This document shows positions 1-5,561 of a stretch of DNA of 6,072 bases, one piece after another. A model generated the notes under the pieces. It had not been told where the DNA came from, made no database searches, and saw only the letters and a program-made list of their open reading frames with translations. The DNA lies in contig JAIVHD010000263.1 in NCBI GenBank assembly GCA_020201235.1, forward strand, positions 1 through 6,072, written 5' to 3'. Position numbers and translations under genes: made by a program. Within the stretch, counting starts at the first letter, position 1, and each line of letters begins with the position of its first letter. Origin of the DNA: Lysobacteraceae bacterium (GTDB lineage Bacteria; Pseudomonadota; Gammaproteobacteria; Xanthomonadales; Wenzhouxiangellaceae).

Positions 1-384
1 CCTCACTGGCATTTGTGTCCGGGAATAGCCCCCAGCGTTGCATAAACCCGCCTCCTCCCGCCTTGTTCACCACCCCGCCTACTGCGGCACTGCCACGGCA
101 CATGGCTGCAACCCATGAGCGCGCGATGAGAGACCCATCCGGCTTCAATACCTTGACACCCAATCAACTCATTACTTGTGCGACCCATCGGCGGAGTACA
201 CTTCGAGAATGGAAACCCATTCGAACGAAGACCCGGGCGAAACCGTACGCGAGACAGCCGATCGCGGCTATGCGACTCGGGCGGCCGGCATGCGCTGCTG
301 CAGTCGCGGTCGCGAGGCTGACGTCAGGATCGCCGGTCGTCGGGTGCAACGGCATACCCCAGCATTGAAAATGACAACGCAATC
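1..384. other. Upstream region with no recognised gene
   Basis: This 384-base stretch contains several open frames on both strands, but none resembles a protein family I know and they overlap one another, so most must be chance. The best candidate for a real small gene is a plus-strand frame from ATG 209 to TGA 388 (59 codons; a TTG at 176 would extend it). It has GGAG at 193-196 and its stop overlaps the ATG of the next gene as ATGA. Its product is Arg-rich with no recognisable motif. I found no tRNA, no intrinsic terminator with a T-run, and no riboswitch I could identify, although the position upstream of a methionine/cysteine-type gene makes a leader conceivable. A perfect TTGACA at 153-158 has no acceptable -10 partner. 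Confidence 0.5.
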
Positions 385-1539
385 ATGAAGCCCCCAATAT
401 CCAAAACCGCACTGGAAACCCTGTGCGTGCACGCAGGCCACGAGCGAGGACCGGTCGAGCAAGGCCTGAACACGCCGATCGTCACGTCAACCGCCTTTGA
501 TTACACGCGCGACGATCAGGTGCGTTATCCGCGCTATCTCAACACGCCCAATCACCGCGTTGTCGCGCGCCGAATCGCAGCGCTCGAAAGCGCCGAGGCC
601 GCGCTGATCACGGCATCCGGCCTGGGCGCAATCAGCGCGGTCTTTTTCGGCTTGATGCGGCCCGGCGACCATGCCATCCTGCTTGAAGGTCTGTACGGCG
701 GCACCTCGGATTTGGTCGAGGGCCTGCTCAAACCGGCCGGCTTCGAATTTTCGACCTGGGATGGCAACCCGGACACGCTGGCCGAGCTGATTCGCCCGGA
801 GACGCGCCTGGCGTGGGTTGAATCACCGACCAACCCGCTGCTGCGCGTGATCGACCTTGCCGCGACCGCCTCGATTCTGGCCGATCACAAGATCGTGTCG
901 GTCATCGACAACACCTTCGCAACACCCATTCTTCAGCGCCCCATCGAATTCGGATTCGATCTGGTAATGCACTCGGCCACCAAATACTTCGGCGGCCATT
1001 CCGACCTGTTGTGCGGTGCCCTGGCCGGCTCTGACAAACTGATCGACCAGATCCGGCCGCAGGCTATTCGGCTGGGTTCAAGCCTCAACGGTCAGGACCT
1101 GTACCTGCTCGAGCGTTCGTTAAAAACGCTTGCCATCCGGGTCGAGCGGCAGGCCGCCAACGCAGCCGATCTTGCCGACTGGCTGGAACCGCGAGACCGA
1201 ATCACGCGCGTGTTCTATCCCGGACTGGTCGGCGATGCCGGCCATCAAATCGCCGGGCAGCAGATGAGCGCCTTTGGTGCCATGCTGAGCTTTCGACTTG
1301 ACAGCGCCGTTGACCCGGACCGGTTCCTGGAACACCTTCAGTTGATTACCCCGGCGGTCAGTCTGGCCGGGGTTGAATCGACCATCTGCCAGCCGTCGCG
1401 CACCAGTCATGCCCGCCTGACTGCACAAGCCCGCGCGGCACTCGGCATCGATGACCGGCTGATGCGGCTTTCGGTCGGCATTGAGCTGGCCGACGACCTG
1501 ATCGCCGACCTCGACCAGGCCCTCAAGGCCGCAGCGTAG
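385..1539 (+). CDS. PLP-dependent trans-sulfuration enzyme (cystathionine beta-lyase / gamma-synthase family)
   Basis: This 384-residue cytoplasmic enzyme belongs to the Cys/Met-metabolism PLP family (fold type I), whose members make or cleave cystathionine or use O-acyl-homoserine. The length is normal for the family. Visible landmarks are the N-terminal ETLCVHAGHE motif, Tyr48-Pro-Arg50 (phosphate-binding YxR), the cofactor-stacking Tyr104 in LYGGT, Asp175 (pairs with the PLP ring nitrogen) in VIDNTFATP, the Schiff-base Lys200 in HSATKYFGGHSD, SLAGVES at 327-332, and Arg361 in LMRLSVGIE, which would bind the substrate carboxylate. Position 105 is Gly, not the Cys typical of methionine gamma-lyase. 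Glu331 in the AGVES motif is the state typical of gamma-synthases/lyases, whereas E. coli MetC has Tyr there, so the exact reaction is unresolved. The ATG at 385 fits the family N-terminus but lacks a clear Shine-Dalgarno sequence. It is probably co-transcribed with the ligase-family gene 100 bp downstream. Family confidence is high; substrate confidence is low. Confidence 0.93.
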   Translation: MKPPISKTALETLCVHAGHERGPVEQGLNTPIVTSTAFDYTRDDQVRYPRYLNTPNHRVVARRIAALESAEAALITASGLGAISAVFFGLMRPGDHAILLEGLYGGTSDLVEGLLKPAGFEFSTWDGNPDTLAELIRPETRLAWVESPTNPLLRVIDLAATASILADHKIVSVIDNTFATPILQRPIEFGFDLVMHSATKYFGGHSDLLCGALAGSDKLIDQIRPQAIRLGSSLNGQDLYLLERSLKTLAIRVERQAANAADLADWLEPRDRITRVFYPGLVGDAGHQIAGQQMSAFGAMLSFRLDSAVDPDRFLEHLQLITPAVSLAGVESTICQPSRTSHARLTAQARAALGIDDRLMRLSVGIELADDLIADLDQALKAAA

Positions 1540-1546
1540 CGCACCG

Positions 1547-1584
1547 GCACACGAGTGTACTGCCTGATCGCACACGAGCACTGC
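1547..1584. repeat. Imperfect direct repeat between the two sulfur-related genes
   Basis: Two near copies of GCACACGAG followed by ACTGC lie at 1547-1563 and 1570-1584, 23 bases apart, in the 100-bp gap between the lyase and the ligase-family gene. The first copy has three extra bases (TGT) before ACTGC and can fold weakly by pairing GGCA with TGCC. The arrangement could be a pair of regulator half-sites or a local duplication. There is no T-run, so it is not an obvious terminator. Confidence 0.3.
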
Positions 1585-1639
1585 AGGCGCTTCTTGCCCT
1601 GTTGATCATCATCCCCACGAAGGCATCACAAACCCGGCC

Positions 1640-2890
1640 ATGCCCACCATCGAACCGGTTACCCCACCGCCCAAGCTGCATGCCTTTACCGGCTATGGGA
1701 TCGAGCTTGAATACATGCTCGTCGACCGCGACACGCTCGCGACACGGCCGATTGCCGATGTGCTGCTAACCGACCGCAATGGCGACATTGCCAACGAGGT
1801 CGCCCACGACGAGCTTGCCTGGTCAAACGAACTTGTTCGGCATGTCGTTGAGCTCAAGACCAATGGGCCTGCAACGACGCTGGACGGCCTGGAAGACAAC
1901 TTTCACGCCGACCTTGTCGCGATCAACGGCCTGTTGGAACCACACGGTGCCTGCCTGCTGCCGACGGCCATGCATCCGCTGTTCGAACCCGATCGGGAAA
2001 CCGTGCTGTGGCCGTTCGGGCAAAATGAAATCTATGCCGCCTACAACCGCATCTTCGACTGTCGTGGCCACGGCTGGTCGAACTTGCAGTCCATGCATAT
2101 CAACCTGCCGTTTGCCGACGATGCCGAATTTACCCGGCTGCACGCAGCCATTCGCGTGGTGCTGCCGCTGATCCCCGCGCTGTCGGCGGCATCACCGTTT
2201 GAGCAGGGCCGATCAACCGGCTGGATGGACACGCGTCTGCGCTACTACCGCGACAACCAGCGCGAGGTACCGGAAATCTCCGGTCAGGTGATTCCAGAGG
2301 CGGTCGCGTCGATCGACGATTACCACGCACAAATTCTCCAGCCGATGTATCGAGCGATCGCGCCGTTCGATTGCGACGGTGTGCTGGTCGACGACTGGCT
2401 GAATTCGCGTGCGGCAATCGCGCGTTTCGAGCGCCAGACCATCGAGATTCGGATTATCGACCTGCAGGAGTGCCCAGCCGCTGACCTGACCATTGCGCGG
2501 GCCGTCGTTGCCCTGATCAAGCGTCTTTACGATGGCGAAATCGTCGATTTCGACCGGCAACAGGCGTTTGACCACTCGGAGTTGGCCGACCTGTTGTTCG
2601 AATGCGCACGCTACGGAGGCGCTGCCCGCATTGATCACTCCGACTGGCTTAAAGCCTTTGGTCTAACACAGCCAATGACCGCAGCACACGCCTGGCGCAC
2701 GATGTTGCAGCGCGGCTGGCTCGGCTCCGACCCGGATGGCCACCTGGGCATGATTCTTCAACAAGGTACGTTGGCCGAGCGCATCCTGCGCCGCACCGGT
2801 AACGAGCCCGGTCCCGCTGCCATCATCAGCGCCTACCGTGAACTCGCCCAATGCCTGGGCGAAAACCGTCTATTCCAGCCCGGGTCCTGA
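1640..2890 (+). CDS. Glutamate-cysteine ligase family (GCS2 / carboxylate-amine ligase) protein
   Basis: This 416-residue soluble protein belongs to the GCS2/YbdK-like family of ATP-dependent carboxylate-amine ligases. These join an amino acid to a carboxylate, classically glutamate to cysteine in the first step of glutathione-like thiol synthesis. Supporting motifs are GYGIELEYMLVDRD at 18-31 with the paired acidic residues Glu22/Glu24 expected in the metal/ATP site, VELKTNGP at 70-77, NLQSMHINLPF at 148-158, Asp197/Arg199 in the MDTRLRYY stretch, and RFERQTIEIRIIDLQECP at 262-279 with Glu269 and Arg271 in the usual paired position. The length is within the family range. The ATG at 1640 places the catalytic block about 18 residues in; no strong Shine-Dalgarno is adjacent (AAGG at 1620-1623 is too far). 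Following a cystathionine-type enzyme on the same strand, it may use cysteine made by that pathway, but this is inference. Many GCS2 relatives have unknown or weak gamma-glutamylcysteine activity, so I leave the symbol blank. Confidence 0.88.
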   Translation: MPTIEPVTPPPKLHAFTGYGIELEYMLVDRDTLATRPIADVLLTDRNGDIANEVAHDELAWSNELVRHVVELKTNGPATTLDGLEDNFHADLVAINGLLEPHGACLLPTAMHPLFEPDRETVLWPFGQNEIYAAYNRIFDCRGHGWSNLQSMHINLPFADDAEFTRLHAAIRVVLPLIPALSAASPFEQGRSTGWMDTRLRYYRDNQREVPEISGQVIPEAVASIDDYHAQILQPMYRAIAPFDCDGVLVDDWLNSRAAIARFERQTIEIRIIDLQECPAADLTIARAVVALIKRLYDGEIVDFDRQQAFDHSELADLLFECARYGGAARIDHSDWLKAFGLTQPMTAAHAWRTMLQRGWLGSDPDGHLGMILQQGTLAERILRRTGNEPGPAAIISAYRELAQCLGENRLFQPGS

Positions 2891-2898
2891 AGCCCGGG
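2879..2898 (+). other. GC-rich hairpin spanning the stop codon of the ligase-family gene
   Basis: Two CCCGGG arms (2879-2884 and 2893-2898) flank an 8-base loop that contains the TGA stop at 2888-2890. The RNA would form a compact 6-bp GC stem exactly at the end of the gene. No T-run follows, so it is at best a Rho-independent-like pause or an mRNA 3'-end stabiliser rather than a standard terminator. Confidence 0.35.
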
Positions 2899-2925
2899 GC
2901 CGATCGAAGCTTGCTGCCTTTGTGT

Positions 2926-2941
2926 ACGGCCGCGAGGCCGT
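2926..2941 (+). other. Perfect 6-bp hairpin with GCGA tetraloop
   Basis: ACGGCC at 2926-2931 and GGCCGT at 2936-2941 pair perfectly around GCGA, a GNRA-type tetraloop that makes RNA hairpins unusually stable. It lies 35 bases past the ligase-family stop. No run of T follows on either strand, so termination is possible but not shown; it may instead protect the 3' end of the upstream mRNA. Confidence 0.4.
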
Positions 2942-3050
2942 CGCGCGAAGTCCAAACCGGGCCGACTGGCCGCGAACGGTGGGGTCAGAAGATGGACACG
3001 CAAGCCACTGTCGCGGAGGCGTTGCCGATGTGTCTGTCGCCGCGGTTCGA

Positions 3051-3092
3051 ATCATGAATACGGCGGGCTCAAGCGGCCTCGGGGTTCATGAT
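3051..3092. promoter_or_regulatory. Spaced perfect inverted repeat, possible operator
   Basis: ATCATGAA at 3051-3058 is the exact reverse complement of TTCATGAT at 3085-3092, separated by 26 bases, about 150 bases upstream of the esterase start. The spacing is too wide for a simple dimer site but could suit two half-sites three to four helical turns apart (centre to centre 34 bp), or a long-loop RNA stem. Chance occurrence is possible, since CATGA strings are common near ATG-rich sequence. Confidence 0.22.
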
Positions 3093-3227
3093 GGGGCGGA
3101 AAAGGCAGGCTGCTAGCTGCGGGTCGATTTCGCGACCGGCATCGGTTCGGTGCGCGTTTGCTGCTTGCCCTTTGGTCCAATGGTCTTCTCACCGCGCGTC
3201 TGCCTACGATGTCGGCACACAAACAGT

Positions 3228-3232
3228 GGGGA
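3228..3232 (+). promoter_or_regulatory. Shine-Dalgarno site that fixes the esterase start
   Basis: GGGGA lies 8 bases before ATG 3241. This is a good ribosome-binding distance, and the encoded protein then begins with a basic n-region followed by a hydrophobic segment. It supports 3241 over the upstream in-frame ATG at 3088 and over the internal ATG at 3265. Confidence 0.6.
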
Positions 3233-3240
3233 AACTGATC

Positions 3241-5259
3241 ATGAACCTGAAACGCATATACTCGATGGGCAGCACGGACCCAGGACGGGCTCACCGTTTA
3301 GCCATAATCGGCAGTTTGCTGATGCTTTTCGCACTCAGCGAATCGGCACTGGGTGGCTCCTGGCAACAAAACCGGGCATTGGGCGGCTTTAACAACGTCC
3401 ACGTCTATACGCCCGATTCGATCTCGCCGGTCGGCACTGGCCGGGCATTGCTTTTGGTGTTGCATGGTTGCACGCAGTCGATTGATGCATTCTTAAACGC
3501 AAAGCTCGAACAGGCCGCCGAGACGCACGGCATGGTCGTTGCCGTTCCTGACGCAATGAACAAGGCCGGTTTCAGTTGCTGGTCTTACTGGCAGGGTGCG
3601 ATTTCTCGAAACTCGGGCGACTATGCCAACCTGATCAATCTGGCGCAGACGCTTACGGCCGATCCATCCAAAGCGATCGATGCCAACCAGGTCTACATCT
3701 CCGGGCTGTCCTCCGGCGCAAGCTTCGCGGCCCAGACCGGATGCGTGGCCCCGGACATTTTCGCAGGAGTGGCACCGAGCGCCGGGCCGACCATCGGCAC
3801 CAGCTCCAGCGGCGCGATTGGCAGCTGTGAGTCGGTATCGCCAGCTCAGTTCGAGAGTCGCTGCCGCAGCTATGCCAATGCCGCTGTTGAATCGTTTCTG
3901 GATAGCCAAATCGCGGTGATTGCGCAAGGCACTGCCGATACCACTGTCAGCACATGCTACAACCGGCAAAACGCCAATGGTTATGCCCAAACCTATGGTG
4001 TAACGCAATTGCCGGGCACGATAACCATTGATGACACGAATGCCAACGGCTCGGGCACTGCCGAGCAAACTCTGTGGCTGGACAATCGCGTGGCCATGCT
4101 GTGGTTCGACGGCTTGGGTCACGTCTGGTCAGGCGGAAGTGGCGCCAGCGGCAGCTTCATCGGCGGCACAAGCATCAACTTCGCAGCGTATCTAGGCGAA
4201 TTTTTCGCTGCAAACAACCCTCGCATCAACCGCAATGAAGCACCGCAGATCAGCGGCTTGAGCGCCCTGGTCAACAACAACGCACTGACCATCAGCGGTA
4301 CCGCGACCGACGCCGACGGCACAGTCGATCACGTCGAGATTGCGATCAGCGACATCAATAACGCGATGGTTGAAGTCGAAGTGCTGCTTACCGGCATCGA
4401 TGGCTCCGGCCAATTCAGCGCCACCAGTGCGCCACTTTTGGATGCCTTGTATGAAATCACTGCAGTTGCCATCGACGACTGCGGTCAGAGCAGCGCACCG
4501 ATCGCGATCACCGAACGAATCGGCGAGCCGCCGCCGGAACAGGCACCGACGATCGACAATCTCGGTGTCGTTGTCGATGGCCAGTGCGCCACCGTGACCG
4601 GTACGGTGGTGGATGCAAACCAGAATCTCGATACGCTCGTCGTCGACTTCGAAAGCGAGGCTAGGCTTGTCGCTTCAGTCTCCGCCGACTTAAATGGCCG
4701 CCTGTTCGCCGCCGCGGCGTGCAATCTGCCCGGCGGCACGGTCGATGCGACCGCCACGGCCATCGACTCGACAGCGCTGGCAAGCACGGCTTCAATCCGC
4801 TTTGCGATCGACGCCGGCCAGACCGGCGATTTCAATTTTCATATCGACGAGGGCCACATCACATGGGGGATTGGTTTCGCAAACTGTTTCCTGGCCTTTG
4901 GCAACGACAGCTTCACGATGCGAGAGTCCGCAGCCGGCGGTGGTCAGTGCATCTGGACAGCCGACGGCGATGCCTCTTGCCAGGGTCCCGCCCAGGCTTG
5001 CTCCGGCGCAATTGAAGGCGACCCGCCAGCGCCGAACCCCGATCCCGTCCCGGCACCAGAACCGGATGTGCAGTGCCAGCAATTTACGACCATGAACTAT
5101 CTGCATCGTGCCGCCGGACGCGCCTACAGCACCGGTAACTTCTGGGCACCAGATTACTTCGCCGCCGGTAGCGACGACCCGATGCCTGGCTCAACCTACG
5201 GCACCAATACGCTGTCGGGCTCCGACGGCACCAACTGGAGCGTTATGAGCTGCCCTTAA
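3241..5259 (+). CDS. Secreted modular PHB-depolymerase-family esterase
   Basis: This 672-residue extracellular esterase probably cleaves polyhydroxyalkanoate or a related polyester into soluble oligomers. Residues 1-38 form a signal peptide (basic start, hydrophobic core LAIIGSLLMLFAL, likely cleavage after ALG). The alpha/beta-hydrolase domain covers about 39-327: oxyanion loop LHGCTQ at 74-79, aromatic CWSYW at 113-117, nucleophile Ser157 in the GLSSG lipase box, Asp233 in GTADTTV and His294 in GLGHVWSGG, so the triad is complete. Two Ig/fibronectin-like modules follow at roughly 334-428 and 435-524, each opening with an AP-x-I pattern and a (S/T)GT-x-x-DA core. Then come a Cys-containing module (about 526-590), a Pro-rich linker (594-609) and a C-terminal module (612-671) bracketed by Cys612 and Cys671, of a type I recall from other gammaproteobacterial PHB depolymerases, probably for surface binding. 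A feruloyl or other esterase remains possible because catalytic domains of these groups look alike. It appears to be transcribed alone. Confidence 0.9.
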   Translation: MNLKRIYSMGSTDPGRAHRLAIIGSLLMLFALSESALGGSWQQNRALGGFNNVHVYTPDSISPVGTGRALLLVLHGCTQSIDAFLNAKLEQAAETHGMVVAVPDAMNKAGFSCWSYWQGAISRNSGDYANLINLAQTLTADPSKAIDANQVYISGLSSGASFAAQTGCVAPDIFAGVAPSAGPTIGTSSSGAIGSCESVSPAQFESRCRSYANAAVESFLDSQIAVIAQGTADTTVSTCYNRQNANGYAQTYGVTQLPGTITIDDTNANGSGTAEQTLWLDNRVAMLWFDGLGHVWSGGSGASGSFIGGTSINFAAYLGEFFAANNPRINRNEAPQISGLSALVNNNALTISGTATDADGTVDHVEIAISDINNAMVEVEVLLTGIDGSGQFSATSAPLLDALYEITAVAIDDCGQSSAPIAITERIGEPPPEQAPTIDNLGVVVDGQCATVTGTVVDANQNLDTLVVDFESEARLVASVSADLNGRLFAAAACNLPGGTVDATATAIDSTALASTASIRFAIDAGQTGDFNFHIDEGHITWGIGFANCFLAFGNDSFTMRESAAGGGQCIWTADGDASCQGPAQACSGAIEGDPPAPNPDPVPAPEPDVQCQQFTTMNYLHRAAGRAYSTGNFWAPDYFAAGSDDPMPGSTYGTNTLSGSDGTNWSVMSCP

Positions 5260-5264
5260 CCCGG

Positions 5265-5325
5265 CTTACTTCGCAGGGTAAAAAAACTCACCGCCCAGCT
5301 TGCCCTCGGCCTGGGCGAACTTGCC
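5265..5325 (-). pseudogene. Relic of an HsdM-type type I restriction methyltransferase
   Basis: Reading the minus strand from 5325 downward gives GKFAQAEGKLGGEFF, which closely matches the conserved segment of type I DNA methyltransferase M subunits just before the TP-x-SVV and SAM-binding motifs (typically G-x-FA-x-AEGK-x-GGEFYTPRS). The frame then breaks in a homopolymer (A7 on the plus strand, 5280-5286). Dropping one base restores TLRS after EFF, close to the expected TPRS. Similarity ends about there, only a few bases from the esterase stop, and nothing of the rest of the roughly 500-residue protein is present. I therefore read it as a short dead fragment, not an expressed gene. The match is from memory of the family and is short, so chance resemblance cannot be excluded. 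Confidence 0.5.
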
Positions 5326-5334
5326 GCTGAAATC

Positions 5335-5358
5335 CTTGGCGTTCTTGGCGGCTTGGCG
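5335..5358. repeat. Short CTTGGCG repeat cluster
   Basis: Three exact copies of CTTGGCG start at 5335, 5344 and 5352 (steps of 9 and 8 bases), followed by AGAGG. The pattern strongly recalls dispersed intergenic repeats of the CTTTGCG / CTTGGCG kind found in many unrelated bacterial genomes, whose minus-strand translation gives short Arg-Gln-Ala-Ala-Lys-Asn-Ala-Lys-like peptides; exactly that (RQAAKNAK) appears here. It sits between the HsdM-like fragment and the helicase-like fragment. It is likely a non-coding repeat marking a rearrangement point. Its mechanism of spread is not known to me. Confidence 0.5.
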
Positions 5359-5388
5359 AGAGGAAATATCTTCTCTGTGCGCCCATAA

Positions 5389-5531
5389 ATTCTGCGGACG
5401 AGCCACATTTTCGAGGTCGAGGACCAGATCGAGGGCCGTCTTGACGCCCTGATCGAGGCCCTGGAGCAGCGACTCAACCAGAAGAGCAACGTCCACCTGC
5501 TGTTCAGAATGCGCGCTGGACACTGGTTTGA
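5389..5531 (+). pseudogene. C-terminal relic of a large helicase-like protein, frameshifted
   Basis: After a TAA at 5386, the plus-strand frame reads HIFEVEDQIEGRLDALIEAL and then EQRLNQKSNVHLLFRMR. This resembles the extreme C-terminus of large SNF2/DEAD-type helicases of restriction and defence loci, which end in a helix like F-x-x-EDEI-x-x-RRDALI-x-x-LE-x-RL followed by LFTIRW-x-LV and a stop. In the present frame the sequence runs on past LFRMR to a stop at 5563-5565. If two bases of the CGCGC at 5512-5516 are removed, the reading becomes LFRMRWTLV followed by TGA at 5529-5531, a family-like ending. This points to a GC dinucleotide slip in an already truncated fragment. Nothing of the helicase motor is present. 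Assignment to a precise helicase family is tentative. Confidence 0.45.
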
Positions 5532-5561
5532 GCGGCAATTTTTGAGAACTCCGGCCGGAGA

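Larger units (their letters stand above)
2891..3240. other. 350-base intergenic region upstream of the esterase
   Basis: No protein-coding frame here looks real. The frame that runs into the esterase from 3088 is open, but its first 51 codons give an unremarkable Arg/Cys/Ser-rich stretch before a proper signal peptide begins at 3241. The region holds a GNRA-capped hairpin (2926-2941), a spaced perfect 8-bp inverted repeat (3051-3092), and a possible -10-like TACGAT at 3205-3210 without a convincing -35. I infer that the esterase has its own promoter here, because the gap is long and the preceding genes are functionally unrelated. Confidence 0.45.

Noticed and set aside
153..181. Perfect -35 hexamer TTGACA at 153-158 as a promoter for the lyase gene
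   Set aside because: No -10 resembling TATAAT occurs at 15-19 bases spacing (best match two of six), so a promoter cannot be supported.
304..315. Palindrome TCGCG-GT-CGCGA upstream of the lyase gene
   Set aside because: Short CG-rich palindromes are frequent by chance in this base composition, and nothing else marks it as a binding site.
1120..1581. Minus-strand 153-codon frame opposite the 3' half of the lyase gene
   Set aside because: It shadows a confidently identified enzyme and shows no recognisable motif.
2980..2993. GGTGGGGTCAGAAG as part of a REP or transposon-linked repeat
   Set aside because: TGGGGTCAGA strings do occur next to REP elements and IS200-like genes elsewhere, but there is one copy here with no transposase or paired stem.
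3088..3240. Upstream in-frame extension of the esterase by 51 residues
   Set aside because: It would bury the signal peptide inside the protein. GGGGA at 3228-3232 correctly places the start at 3241.
5260..5290. Terminator after the esterase gene
   Set aside because: ACCC/GGGT can pair only weakly across a 13-base loop, and the following run is A7, not T, on the esterase strand.
5266..5538. Minus-strand 90-codon frame as one intact small gene
   Set aside because: Its 3' part is the HsdM-like shred, its middle is the CTTGGCG repeat, and its 5' part is the antisense of the helicase-like tail. It is a chance run across three unrelated pieces.
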